Assembly: GCF_037975245.1 (NCBI RefSeq)
Contig: NC_092582.1
Coordinates: 6,986,001 to 7,040,000, forward strand
Direction of reading: 5' to 3'
Length of the DNA: 54,000 nucleotides
Source: Apostichopus japonicus
Taxonomy: Eukaryota > Echinodermata > Holothuroidea > Aspidochirotida > Stichopodidae
Below are positions 9,073 through 19,904 of the stretch, in pieces. Under the pieces are notes generated by a model. The model ran no database searches, had not been told where the DNA came from, and saw only the letters and a program-made list of their open reading frames with translations. The position numbers and the translations under genes were made by a program. Position 1 is the stretch's first letter. Every line of letters begins with the position of its first letter.

Positions 9073-10397
9073 TGCTCGTTTTCCGTCTTCTTTACGCCAT
9101 CCGGCCGGCTCTCGTATTTCTTAGGCATAGGGCAATTCCTACTGAAGTGGCCTATTTCTCCACAGTTCCAACACTTGATCGATTTTGACCTATCAACTCT
9201 GTCGACATTTCTGCTCTTTGTCTGGTCCTTCTGTAAGAGGGCGGTTAAATGTGCAGTCAAATCAGAGAATCCCTTCGACAGCGCAGCTGCTAGGATAGTA
9301 CTCTGTTCGTCTGTCTCGGTTCGCAATGGCTCCTTGTGCTCTACCACCGTTCTCAACCCAAGTTTCCTCTGATTCCCCTTCTTTTGTTCGGCGAGCGCGA
9401 ATGCCTCAAGTTCGACGGCGATGCTAACAGCTTCTTCTAGATTTCTGGGTCGAGCTTGATAGATCCTCCATCTACTGTCGCTGTCCCCAATTGCGTCAAC
9501 GAAAAATTCCTTCGCCAGGGTGTTTTTCATATCAGTCGAAGCGTTCGGGTAAGCTCTTGCAAGAAGGCGCTGGACATCATGAGCCAATTCCGGGATGCTT
9601 TCACCTGGCTTCCTCGCCCTGTTTCTTAGTAGTGCCCTGAATAGTTCAGTCTGATTAGCTCTACCGAAACGCTGTTCAAGGGAGTTGACCACTGCTTGGT
9701 AATCGCGCCGCTTTTCTTCTTCCAAGTCAGCTAGAATGGATTGAGCTGGCCCCCTTAAACTTGCGGCAAGCTGAAGCGCCTTCATTCTTTTGTTCCAATC
9801 ATTCAGCTCTGCAATTAGTTCGAACTGAACGATGTAGTCTTCCCAAGGGATGGAACCATCAAACGGTGGTGCCTGTACCCTTTCTCTTCTACTGTGACCT
9901 GAAAATGCATCATTCATCGGGAATTCGTCTCTCTGAACACCCTCTCTCGTGAAACCGTCGTCTGTAAGCCGTCGATCTGTCAGTGAAGTTCCCCAATTCG
10001 GTCGATGGATGGGATCGGCCCTCGGCCTACCATCATCCCTCCACATGGTCCGGGGGCTCCTCCACTCTCGCCCTTGGGCAGTAAAGTCAGCTGGAGTTTG
10101 GATACTGAACCTATCTGGTTGACGAGTGGAGGGTTGTCTGACGGATTGCCGCATCATGTCTTGCACCTCTCTTCTCACTTGTGCCGTGGTGGGCTCTTCA
10201 GTCAGTAAATTTCGACTCGTCATCTCGTCGTGCGGTTCATATCTATTTCGGTCACGGCTTCCCTCGGCTGCATGAGTCACTGGTCTCTCTTCCAGTAACG
10301 GGTCGAACTCAGCCACCTCAGATCGGTGAATATCGGGGAGCGACCATGCACGCTGCTCATTCGTCATATCCTCTGCAAACGGGTTGGTGTCCGACAT
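9057..10397 (-). CDS. gag: Gypsy Gag
   Basis: The first sensible start is ATG 10397 (MSDTNPFAED), 50-60 nt inside the 5' LTR; the frame is open further up into the LTR but that part is probably not translated. About 446 codons. The N-terminal third is polar and arginine-rich. The middle is a retrotransposon Gag/capsid-type helical region (WEDYIVQFELIAELNDWN through LARAYPN). A CCHC zinc knuckle (CWNCGEIGHFSRNC, C-x2-C-x4-H-x4-C) lies near the C-terminus. It packages element RNA in cytoplasmic particles. It ends in KSDS just before the -1 frame carrying pol. Confidence 0.94.
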   Translation of the reverse strand: MSDTNPFAEDMTNEQRAWSLPDIHRSEVAEFDPLLEERPVTHAAEGSRDRNRYEPHDEMTSRNLLTEEPTTAQVRREVQDMMRQSVRQPSTRQPDRFSIQTPADFTAQGREWRSPRTMWRDDGRPRADPIHRPNWGTSLTDRRLTDDGFTREGVQRDEFPMNDAFSGHSRRERVQAPPFDGSIPWEDYIVQFELIAELNDWNKRMKALQLAASLRGPAQSILADLEEEKRRDYQAVVNSLEQRFGRANQTELFRALLRNRARKPGESIPELAHDVQRLLARAYPNASTDMKNTLAKEFFVDAIGDSDSRWRIYQARPRNLEEAVSIAVELEAFALAEQKKGNQRKLGLRTVVEHKEPLRTETDEQSTILAAALSKGFSDLTAHLTALLQKDQTKSRNVDRVDRSKSIKCWNCGEIGHFSRNCPMPKKYESRPDGVKKTENEQKSDS

Positions 10398-10431
10398 CTT
10401 CCTTCGCTCTAACCAAAACGAACGCACTGGA

Positions 10432-10449
10432 ATCCCACCGCTGCCACCA
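10432..10449 (-). promoter_or_regulatory. Primer-binding site for tRNA-Leu
   Basis: On the plus strand these 18 bases read ATCCCACCGCTGCCACCA. That equals the 3' end plus CCA tail of tRNA-Leu(AAG/UAG) as known in animals. It sits one base from the 5' LTR boundary (10451). On the element's own strand this is TGGTGGCAGCGGTGGGAT. Confidence 0.88.
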
Positions 10450-10450
10450 A

Positions 10451-11691
10451 TGTAACGCGCCGTCCTCGGTGGTGAGCGCAAGGAAGAGTGGAAATGCGGG
10501 AACACAGGAATGAGGCTGTCGACAGGAGATATTAAAGTTTACCCGTCTATTTACGATCAATATACATGTCAAGATGGTGCACAGTGGTCGTGCATTACAG
10601 AGGCAATTATTAAATACGAAACCAGGTTTTAACAAATGCTTAGAAGTCGGTGAAGTTAAATACAACACAGTACATTACTAATGGCGGGTCTCGGCACGGA
10701 GGGCAGAATGATAGACTTCGGCGCTGAAGATTGGGCTATGGTGAACTGCGGCGCAGTCGGCGGAATGGTGAACAGCGGCGCAGTTGGCGGATTGGTGATC
10801 AGCGGCGCAGTCGGCGGATTGGTGAACGGCGGCGCAGTTGGCGGATTGGTGAACTGCGGCGCGGATTGGTGATCGGCGGCGCAGTTGGCGGATTGGTGAA
10901 CGGCGGCGCAGTCGGCGGATTGGTGAACGGCGGCGCAGTTGGCGGATTGGTGAACTGCGGCGCGGATTGGTGATCTGCGGCGCAGTCGGCGGAATGGTGA
11001 ACAGCGGCGCGGATTGGTGATCTGCGGCGCAGTCGGCGGAATGGTGAACAGCGGCGCGGATTGGTGATCGGCGGCGCAGTTGGCGGATTGGTGATCTGCG
11101 GCGCAGTCGAACCGAAGTGTTGAACCTGGTCTTCTAGGTTATTTTACTCGTCTTCCGATCCTACTTCCTGGGCTGTTCCACCACTGTTTTTGCCAATAGA
11201 TGACTCGTTCGTCTCCTAACTCATGGTCACAATCGTTCTACCCCTCCTATTCCGAGCCGGGAACCGCCCCTCGTCCGAGCCCGCAGTTGCTTTTAAACAG
11301 AAACTACTTCCTATACCTATAACGTGTGAACCTACACTTAAACCTATTAGAAACATAAACCACGCCCAGTCTACAACCATCAACCAATAAAACACGATTA
11401 AATACGACATGCGTGCTGGTCAAGATTTACCCAGACCTAACATTTTTGGCCCCCCGGAACGTAACTAGACGTCCTACTCAGTGACCTCCAAAATCGGTCA
11501 ACAAGAGAGAGTTCCCCCTTAACAGTTGTTCATAAATCAAGCAAGTGACACCCCCTTATAAGATTTTATCTAACAAACAATTCCCGTAAAGCGTTTAATA
11601 ATGTAAAGAATCAACCCAAGTTAAAACATTTGATTGGATAAAATACATGTTAACGCTAACGACAAACAATGAGCTTTGACGTGTCGTTACA
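10451..11691 (-). repeat. 5' LTR of the gypsy element, 1241 bp
   Basis: Exact-length partner of 2090-3330, offset 8361 bp, with the same termini and the same internal 27 bp minisatellite (10739-11111). It should hold the promoter. A TATAAG-like word on the minus strand near 11556 is a candidate; the transcription start cannot be placed. Confidence 0.97.
10739..11111. repeat. 27-bp minisatellite inside the 5' LTR
   Basis: Same array as in the 3' LTR, including the truncated units. Its presence in both LTRs means it was in the parent element. Confidence 0.92.
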
Positions 11692-13315
11692 GTACTACTA
11701 GCTGTCGCAAAGGTACACCCATATTTAGATAATATGTTTTTATTTATGTTCTACGGTCAGCTATGAGCTGTTGGTGCGGGGTATTACCCGGAATCATTTA
11801 TCTAACGGTCATTTTAAAGATAGGAAAGAGGGCAGGGGAGACTTTTATGACTATATAAGTAGTATACAGTGAACAAGAAGGGGGGCGACAACTATTGTGA
11901 ATACATTGCAAATGACAGTCTTCATAGTGAGTGAACCAGGTTATAGTAAAACCTTGAATCTGAAGCATTTGTTTTCCTAACATTAACCTTACATTATTGT
12001 TTATTATCAGTAAATAATATTCAGATGCTCTCGAAAGCCTGGACAGTAAGTGGGATGTGTAATTCAGAAAAATGCCGGTGACAACTTGGGTTAAGCAAAA
12101 ATCTTTAAAGCACAATTCATGGTACGTTTGGTTTTGGTAAAATAACTCTGGGGTACCAAAATGCCTTAAAGCAGCACTTGATTGTAAATTTTAATTTGAA
12201 GTTTTACACGATTTAATTGTGTCATTGTTCAGCTTGGCAGAACTACTTGTGTCATCATTTTCCTAAAGTGTTGCAGAATGATAGGTTACTGCTGTTTAAC
12301 GTTTATAGTTTTGTTTATTTATATTTTGAGACACGATTTTCAGTTCCCTAATCTTTCAGAGCATTCATTACAGATTCTATTCATCAACTTTGCACAAACA
12401 TCCCTTCGAAATTGAAGGAAAACATTCCCTCCCTCATTTTCATATGAAATATAAATCTCTTGTTATTAGTATAAATAGCCACTGCTTCATTTTGCTACAT
12501 ATTTTAAGCTATTCCTTAGGATAAGAAAATCCCAATACATTTCAATAGCTTGATTTAACATGTTTAAAGCTAAAGTATTGTAGGAAATACTAATATGGAA
12601 ACGTGTTTGGTTATCAATTATTTTAAATAAGAAGATTTATATATTGAGGTATATTGTGTGACAAAATCTAGGATTTGTCTCATTTGGATCAAATATAACA
12701 TTACATAACATTACGCTTATTATTAATCTATACTCCCATATTATGTAGAGTGTAATATAAACCAATGCTTCCGCTAAGTAATCTATACACGTGGATTTGA
12801 CTTGCACTGTCTCGAGGTTTTTCCTCGTATAAGTATCTAAGAATAAAATATTAAAAGCCTTTGCATTGATTGTAATAAATTTGCGATACCATGGCAGTGA
12901 CCGATTGAGGATTGTCTCAGCAGTAGCGAAGGAAGGGAGGTGGGGGGGGGGGGGGGTGCGGGTACCAGAGGCAATTATCGTTCTAGACACCGAACTCACT
13001 ACATTTTTCTTTTGGGTTTTGACCTAACTTACCTAACAGTGCTATTAATTAACTTGAATACGGTCGAATAGACCAGGGTATATCAGAAATATAATACATA
13101 CAGGCACTGATTCCATTCGACTTACCAAAATCATGTAGTATGTATCTTGCCTTAATCCCATTCAAATATCAAATGGAAAATTTTCAAAATTTAGATGTGT
13201 CTTTCTGATCTAAACTGGTCTGGTTGATCGAATAGTTAAAAAAATGTATCAATATGAAGCAGTGGCTATCCATACTAATAACATGTAGTGGGATTCTGCT
13301 AGCAAATAGTTAAGA
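11692..13315. other. End of duplication copy A, then non-coding DNA
   Basis: 11692-11730 (GTACTACTAGCTG...CACCCATATTTAG) continues copy A past the retrotransposon. The rest is AT-rich with no convincing gene. A run of 15 G lies at 12942-12956. Confidence 0.75.
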
Positions 13316-14202
13316 TGATACGGCAAAGTCAAAGGACAACGGTTTTTTGAAACTTACTGTAGCCTATCGTTAATCAATCAGTTTGTTACTATAGTCTATA
13401 CATATGAACTTTCACTGTATTACTTACCTCAATATTGCCTTCATCGTCACATTGCTGAAGCAAAAAGAAAACAAACTTATTTTTTTTATGTCATGAAAAA
13501 TATTTTGAAATATGTACATTACTGTAAAATGTCATTCAGTTTACTATTTCTAATATAATACTTCGCTACGGTTTAATATGTATTCAGTTACAATCATTAT
13601 TATCTCATTTGCTGAGACAAGAAAGAAATCCTCTTGGTGATGGTTATCTAGAAAAAGGAAATTTCATTTCATTTGTGTAGTGATAAATTTTGGTGAGAGT
13701 TCACTGGCAATTAAAGTAAATTGTGTTGCATTTCCGGGTAAATACGCCACACGAGACATAAGTTATAGGTCATAGGTATCAATGATTGAAGTCAATTTCA
13801 TATAGTTGTAAATTGTTCATGGATCATACATACTATTCCACCGTGTCAATACATCTCTGTAGGATGATGTCATATATGTCACAAATACCGTATATATAGT
13901 CGCAATTAATCAGTTTGCTGATAGCCAGTGTAAATAGAGTCTACTTACAAATGATTCACAGACATACGGCTGCCACATAACCTTATCTTTTAAGCCGTTA
14001 TGGTTACATACGGAAGCGTATAGAAGAGACTCCACACCGACTATACTTACACACATTGCAAAACGATGAGAATCTGAAAATGGCCGTTTTGGTTTCACTT
14101 CCGGACATAATTATTTGAAAGCACGATTTTACAGAGTAAATCAAACCCAGTCACGTGCACGGTACTACTAGATGTTGAAAAGGTACACCCATATTCAGTC
14201 TA
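13316..14202. repeat. Segmental duplication, copy B (holds two empty insertion sites)
   Basis: Direct copy of 1-2089 plus 11692-11730, with scattered substitutions and small indels. It lacks both insertions found in copy A. The hAT target reads TCACAAAT once (13879-13886) and the gypsy target reads GTAC once (14162-14165). Homology fades after the CACCCATATTCAG word. Confidence 0.92.
13428..13454 (-). other. Possible 27-nt micro-exon (copy B)
   Basis: Paralogue of 109-135: acceptor TTTTTGCTTCAG, 27 nt that can read QCDDEGNIE, donor GTAAGT. Preservation of both splice signals while surrounding bases differ is the only support. Confidence 0.3.
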
Positions 14203-17200
14203 TATCAGTGTGTATGTCAGAAGTAAGTGTAGTTTCAGGACATATTTACTATTAAGATCAGTAGTACCCAATTAGCAGACAGCAATCTAGCTGTCGGTAC
14301 GATCAAAATAGGTTACGGGGACATTACAGTTAATGTATGCCTTTTGACATATTGGAATCACAAAAGGCTCGGGCATCGTGGTATGGGACATGTTTCACAT
14401 TTTGAATGCTGTTGACATCATATGATCTTCTCACAACTACCAAAAACAATGATTTCTTATATCCAACATGTGACATATAGTATCTTTATATCATATCATA
14501 TACTGAGATTTATCAAAGTTCCATTAGACTGCTTGAGAAATCGTGAGCAAAAAACAAAGCTTTCTCCGCCATTTGTACAGTTATTGTAAATGTTCTTTAA
14601 GATATGAAATTAAAACGTTTACTGTTTGGAAATTATCATTTAACACTCAACATCTTTAAGCAAGGATTGTGACACCCTAGATACCGACGCATAGTTTTAA
14701 ACCTAGGACCAAACCAGTACTTGAATTCTGTATTAATCAGGAAAGGTTCTTAAACAGTATAAGAAGATATTTGTGAAGGGAGGAATTGCCTTCTTCCACG
14801 TCTCTAAAATCAATTATCACCTTTACATTCAATAACGCCGTCATTACAATATGTAAGTGATATACACTGTGATCAGAGTAAATTGAAACTCGATAATATC
14901 AGCGATTCGAACTATTTACTTTTCGAAGCTCTCCAGCCATACCGTCGGTGATATATATTTATTTTGTTGATGGGAGTGATATTCGAATGGTAAAGAAACC
15001 GTAACAAGTTATCATTAACCAGGGATTGCACTGCAGTCTAATTAAATGCAACATATGAAACCGGTAAAAAGAGAATGAATAGAAATTCATATAATATTAT
15101 TCATTATTTACAAAAGAGAAGTATAGCCTGAATGGGATATTATATAAGCAAGTATGTAAAAGGAAAAGCAAAGTTTGGTTTAGAGCGACAGCAATATTTA
15201 ATCATTCTGAAATATGAATTGTTTATAGCTTTGAAGAGATCTTAATCAACTCCTTTCACTCGGTAGTGAAAATAGTGAAAGTGAAACGTGTAAAGTTAAA
15301 AATATCTGTCGATACCTCCATTATGAATATGTAACCGCTAAAAGAGACTTGTACGATCTCTTACCTGCCATCGACCAGTCTTCAAATTCAATCGTCGATA
15401 ACCCTGACCAATGCGATAGATCAACACTGAAGAATATAATAAAGTAGATTGGAATTAAATATATCAGAGTCTGTATCTAGTTATTATATTATGCTATTCA
15501 TTGACAGAAACCACACAATTATACTCATTGGACTAAACTCAGAAATAATGTCACATCGCCAAAATGAAATAATATGTAAATACGTTCAAATAACATGTAA
15601 ATAAGACTCTTGCAGTGTTACGGCGGCAATCTCCGCTTCAAAAGGCCTCGTAAATAATGAGATGAGACAGGACTAATATTTCAACGTTATTATTAATACG
15701 AACAAAATGCCGGACTGGTGTTTACAACGAGATGACATTGGGTAAAAGATACAAGGTGATGCATAGACTGGTGTTCAGTCGCTTAGTAGATTAATGACAT
15801 CAGTCGTTCTTTATATGCAATATGCCACATGTAGTATTAGAGCTAATGGGATATGGAATTTTGAAACATTTATCCCTACGCTATGTCAATACGTCATCGG
15901 TTCACTTTCAGTTTATTGCTGCAGGATCATTTTACAGTGATATCTTCGTAATTGTGATCACTTCATCACTGATTAAATTAATCAGCAAAGAAAACCCTGA
16001 TCTCATGCTAGCATGGCTGCGTGTCTATTCTTTTTGAGTAAGGAGGTTTATAATATATAGTGTGAGATCATTGTCACTTAAATATAAAGGGGAAGAAATT
16101 GAAACAGGTGCGTAAATTCAAATTGAGAAAATTTTCACAGTGACACAATTTCTGAACTTCTTAGTGAAAACCTTGCGGAAGATTGTTTTTTTTTTGCTTG
16201 CGATGATTTTTCATGGACTTATATCTACTAAATTCCCAAAGCAAGTTAAGTCATTAGCTTTACTTACCAACTTTGATTTCAAACAATGGAGTTAAAGTAT
16301 AAAGTAATAAACATTACAAATTTCTCTTTTAATATATCCTTTGAAATCTCTGGGTTAAATATTGAATATGACAAATACCACCCGCAATTTTGGCGCTTGA
16401 CCTGGTTGGTCAGGTGATCAAATCGAAAAAAAAAAATCAATATATCTAAGCGACACAGGGCCACCGACATTCAAACCAACAGAATGCTAAAAACTTTAAT
16501 AATTAACACATGGTATGTGACCTTTGATCACCTGCCGAAATATCAAACTTCTTAACCCAGACATACGCTATACCTGCAGGGTGTGAGGAAGATATAGATA
16601 AAGTAATTGTAAACATCACTATAGTTCAACATGGTAAGACGTAATTGTCATCTCATGTGACCATTCTTTAATGGGCTTATATATCCAAAGTCACCATCAG
16701 AAATATGTACGGTATGAATATCTGGAAAGCTAATGACAAATTTCACCTGCCATATGGAATCTTGCGAGAATTGAGCAAAAAACTGTTATGGTTATTGGAA
16801 CACAGCCTTAAGGACGTACGCTGAATATGACCAGCGGGTTAAAATGAGCATTTTATATGTTTGATGGTTCCCTTTTGTTTATTCGATTGATCCAATCAAT
16901 GAGCATAAAACAGATCACATGTAGTTTACACCACCTCATCCTGTGTTACAATCTTTATTTAGTGATAACTTACATCATAAGCTACGCAATTATGGGAAAT
17001 TTGTTTGTTATATTCAATTTAATGAAAGAACTGTGGCTTATTACGTCAATAAAAACTTCAAAAATATGAGTTGACCCCCCCCCCCAACCCACCTTGAAAA
17101 TTTAGAGGTAATTTTTAATTTAAAGAGGGTAAGAGAGACGTTAGCCCGGATCCCATTATAAACATTTGCCGTTTTACATTTCGGCAAGTAATTGGTAGAG

Positions 17201-18056
17201 CCCGTCACGAAAGGGTATTTGACCCTAGACCCCCACCCAATTCAAGTTTAAAGCCGGTCCCTGACCTAGGTAAGCTTTCGGATGAAATTTAGTGCTAGTT
17301 TGCGTTAAGCATTTTTTCAGTGGTCAGCTTCAGTAGATTATTGGTTGTTTGAAATAGACACTTGATTACGTCATTATTTCCACGTTGGTGGTTAGAATTA
17401 CATTTGTTGTTGATTATTACATTAGTAGGTGTTACGACAATTCCTTTTTTTAAATTAACAATCGTGAAAGTATAGACATGTATATCCGTAGTGTGGACCG
17501 GTTTGATGAGGCATTTCATATATTGCTCTCTTAAACATTTGATCTTGCTTCTTTGATAATCCTTTCCTTGTTGAGATGTTCAAGATGAGAACAGTCGAAG
17601 GTTGCACAGCAGGTTTCATTAACCACCTCATCAATCCTCAATATCCAGAATGAATGAAATACAAATATTCCAAGAAGAAACAATATCAAGATTGACTGAG
17701 TCAGGATTTGTGTGACGCCACAGCAACGAAGAATTGAAGTAGAAATGGAGCTAGTGATTCCAAAGTCTAAAATCACTGATGGATTCTTTAGAGTGGAATG
17801 TGAGATGGGGGATCACGAATCCACAACAAATGTTTACTTTCTAAGATTTCAGACAAGTGTGTCATTCACTAACACACTTGTGGACGAAGGAGCGAGTGGA
17901 TGAGAACGAGAGCGATTTATTCAAGCTTTTCTTTGACAATCTTATTCAATTTACATTAGTCTTATATATTTCATATTTTTTCTTTAGTATTTTACTCCAG
18001 TCCAGTCCAATGTAAAATGATTTTTTTTATTATTATGATTATTATTTATTTATTTT
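14203..18056. other. Non-coding AT-rich stretch
   Basis: No gene is supported. Short open frames near 15822, 16857 and 17531-17903 lack homology that I recognise. A C-run with flanks resembling worn hAT ends lies at 17066-17260 (CCGGTCCCTG near 17262), without a matching left end. Confidence 0.6.
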
Positions 18057-18057
18057 C

Positions 18058-18061
<4 letters not shown>

Positions 18062-18099
<38 letters not shown>

Positions 18100-18313
18100 C
18101 CCCCTCGGGAGTCCAAACGAGGCAAACCCGGGGCACCATTTCGGGAGCTCCCGTTTTTTTTTATATTATGATTATGATTATTTATTTTTCTCATTTTATA
18201 TATATATATTTTATATATTATATTTATACGTGAACTGTCCCAAAGACTTCCTTGCCTACGTGTAGATGACAGTCAATGTAGTATATATAGGCTATATATA
18301 GGCTATATATAGG

Positions 18314-18347
<34 letters not shown>

Positions 18348-18371
18348 ATATCTATATATATATATAGGTAA

Positions 18372-18422
<51 letters not shown>
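18062..18422. repeat. TA microsatellites with interspersed GGCTATATATA units
   Basis: Long (TA)n runs lie at about 18062-18092, 18313-18345 and 18377-18422. Three or four tandem GGCTATATATA units lie at about 18289-18315. They are separated by the left inverted-repeat arm (from 18100). Confidence 0.95.
18100..18260 (+). repeat. Inverted-repeat arm, left
   Basis: CCCCCTCGGGAGTCCAAACG...CATTTCGGGAGCTCCCG, followed by an AT stretch and GTGAACTGTCCCAAAGACTT. It matches the reverse complement of 21936-22174 in the same order. Pieces recur, rearranged, at 18701-18720 and 18890-18960. The unit looks like a repeat family present here in several orientations. Confidence 0.75.
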
Positions 18423-18424
<2 letters not shown>

Positions 18425-18986
18425 CATAATATATAGTTGTCTGTTTTGGGGGCTCTTTCGTGAGCTTTGTTTTTGATCTGTTTGGAAGTCTTATCGAATC
18501 CCACAACCTTTCTTCCATTTTGGATATTCCAAGAGAGTACAATAGTTCTACATTAGATGGTACACAAACTGCAGAAGGGGAATGCATACACTTATACGTA
18601 CACGCTAGAATCCTAGCGCTCCCGTTTGTAACAAAAGTCATAATACTAAATGAGCAATAGTTGCAACGCACTTAATAGCCAGAATGTATACTACCCCACG
18701 TGAACTGTCCCAAACAACTTACGTAACGGTAAAGCGGCACTAAACAAAAGTACTAATCGGAAGGGTTAGATGTATCTAGAAGATACTGTGCATCGGAGCC
18801 AATGTCCTTCAAGATAAAATAGATTGAAGCCAAACGAGTTGTAACGCGACTAGATGATATTATGGCATCGTTATATTGGGAATGACCCTCTGGGAGCCCA
18901 CAGGCACCCGTTTTTCGGGGCCGTCTCCTGCTTTTAAGGAGCTGTTTCGGAAGCCTTCGTTTTAGCTTGTAAGATTAATATATAGG

Positions 18987-19351
18987 CATAGGCGTAGGAG
19001 GCGGTGGGTGGTCGGGGGGGGGGGTTGCTGCAGCCCCCCCCCCAAAAAAATGTTTTTGTGAAAATTCGGGCAATATGCTGAGAATTTTTTGAAAGAAAAA
19101 TAAATTGCAGTGATGTAGCTAAAGGAATACAATAGTTTTCACCAGCACCTATATATTCGGTAATTCACCAGTTTGTTTTTCAATGGTTAAACTTATATTA
19201 TTATTATAATTATTATTGTAACGACTTCCCCCAAAATTATAGCCAATAATAACCGATTCAGCCTATATGATATGACATGTTGAACGCGCGTGGACCGCGC
19301 GAAAAGTTTGGTAATATTTTTCGGGCAAGTCGTTACAATCCCCCCCCCCCC
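18987..19351 (+). mobile_element. hAT-like element fragment (related to 30042-30402)
   Basis: It starts CATAGGCGTAGGAGGCGG, like the intact element at 30042. It shares TTTTTGTGAAAATTCGGGCA, ATATGCTGAGAATTTTT and the GTTGAACGCGCG...CGCGCGAAAA block. The right terminal repeat is missing: a C-run leads into other sequence near 19352. No target duplication can be assigned. Confidence 0.65.
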
Positions 19352-19386
19352 TCCCAATATACTTCTTAAAGTATATATATGTCTAG

Positions 19387-19388
<2 letters not shown>

Positions 19389-19473
<85 letters not shown>
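19389..19473. repeat. Compound (CA)n(TA)n microsatellite
   Basis: About 46 bases of CA dinucleotide are followed directly by about 39 bases of TA. The Thr-His, Val-Cys and Tyr-Ile reading frames here are repeat artefacts. Confidence 0.97.
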
Positions 19474-19477
<4 letters not shown>

Positions 19478-19557
19478 ACTACGGGAGGCCCGTGGTTCGT
19501 ATCCCAGTGGAGGCTGAAAGTTTTTTCACTGTTCTTGATTTTCCAACTCATTACGAT

Positions 19558-19561
<4 letters not shown>

Positions 19562-19598
<37 letters not shown>
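19562..19598. repeat. (TA)n microsatellite, downstream of the Penelope-like element
   Basis: Pure TA run. With 21503-21548 it brackets the Penelope-like element. Confidence 0.95.
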
Positions 19599-19600
<2 letters not shown>

Positions 19601-19720
19601 AATAACGGAAAAACTGTTAAACAACTATGCTGCATTTAGAGAAAGGCTGGATCTCGAGTGAGGTACAATAATTGATTAGGTAAGTGATTGGAAGTAAAAC
19701 AGCCAATGTTTGGTTTTTGC

Positions 19721-19752
19721 AGAGCTTTCGAGCAAAACTAGCTCTTCTTCAG
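19721..19752 (-). ncRNA. Degenerate hammerhead-ribozyme-like motif
   Basis: The minus strand reads CTGAAGA, then a stem-loop (GAGC, loop TAGTTTT, GCTC), then GAAA. This is the layout of a hammerhead core (CTGATGA, stem II, GAAA) with one conserved base changed (T to A). Penelope-like elements are known to carry hammerheads in their terminal repeats, and this lies in the 3' region of one. I could not identify stems I and III, so activity is unlikely. Confidence 0.4.
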
Positions 19753-19904
19753 TGCATGATCACCGAAAGTGACAAGGAGTAGCAGGAATTGAAACTATTT
19801 TATAGAGAAGATTGTCGGCATGGTTATAAAGCGACTTACTGATTTCTGCTGAATTGAGCAGAAGTTTTAGAAATTCGGATTATTTTAATCCGCGTCGGAT
19901 TATT

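Larger units (their letters stand above)
2090..11691 (-). mobile_element. Complete Ty3/gypsy LTR retrotransposon with a zinc-finger accessory gene
   Basis: A 9602 bp element reads on the minus strand. It has two 1241 bp LTRs beginning TGTAAC and ending GTTACA, and a 4 bp target duplication GTAC (2086-2089 and 11692-11695). A tRNA-Leu-type primer site abuts the 5' LTR and a purine-rich tract abuts the 3' LTR. The order is LTR, gag, pol (PR-RT-RNaseH-IN), zinc-finger ORF, LTR. Gag and pol have no internal stop, and the LTRs look identical in every stretch I compared, so insertion is recent. The empty target site (GTAC at 14162-14165) survives in copy B of the host duplication. Pol order with integrase last places it in Ty3/gypsy (Metaviridae). 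No env-like gene is seen. Confidence 0.97.

Noticed and set aside
17531-17903. Overlapping frames on both strands, one with a hydrophobic segment (LILFLLGIFVFHSFWIL) and one resembling part of an Ig-like domain
   Set aside because: Short, no splice support, no recognisable family on either strand.
19193-19639. Poly-Cys/Val, Thr/His and Tyr/Ile frames
   Set aside because: Direct translations of CA and TA microsatellites.
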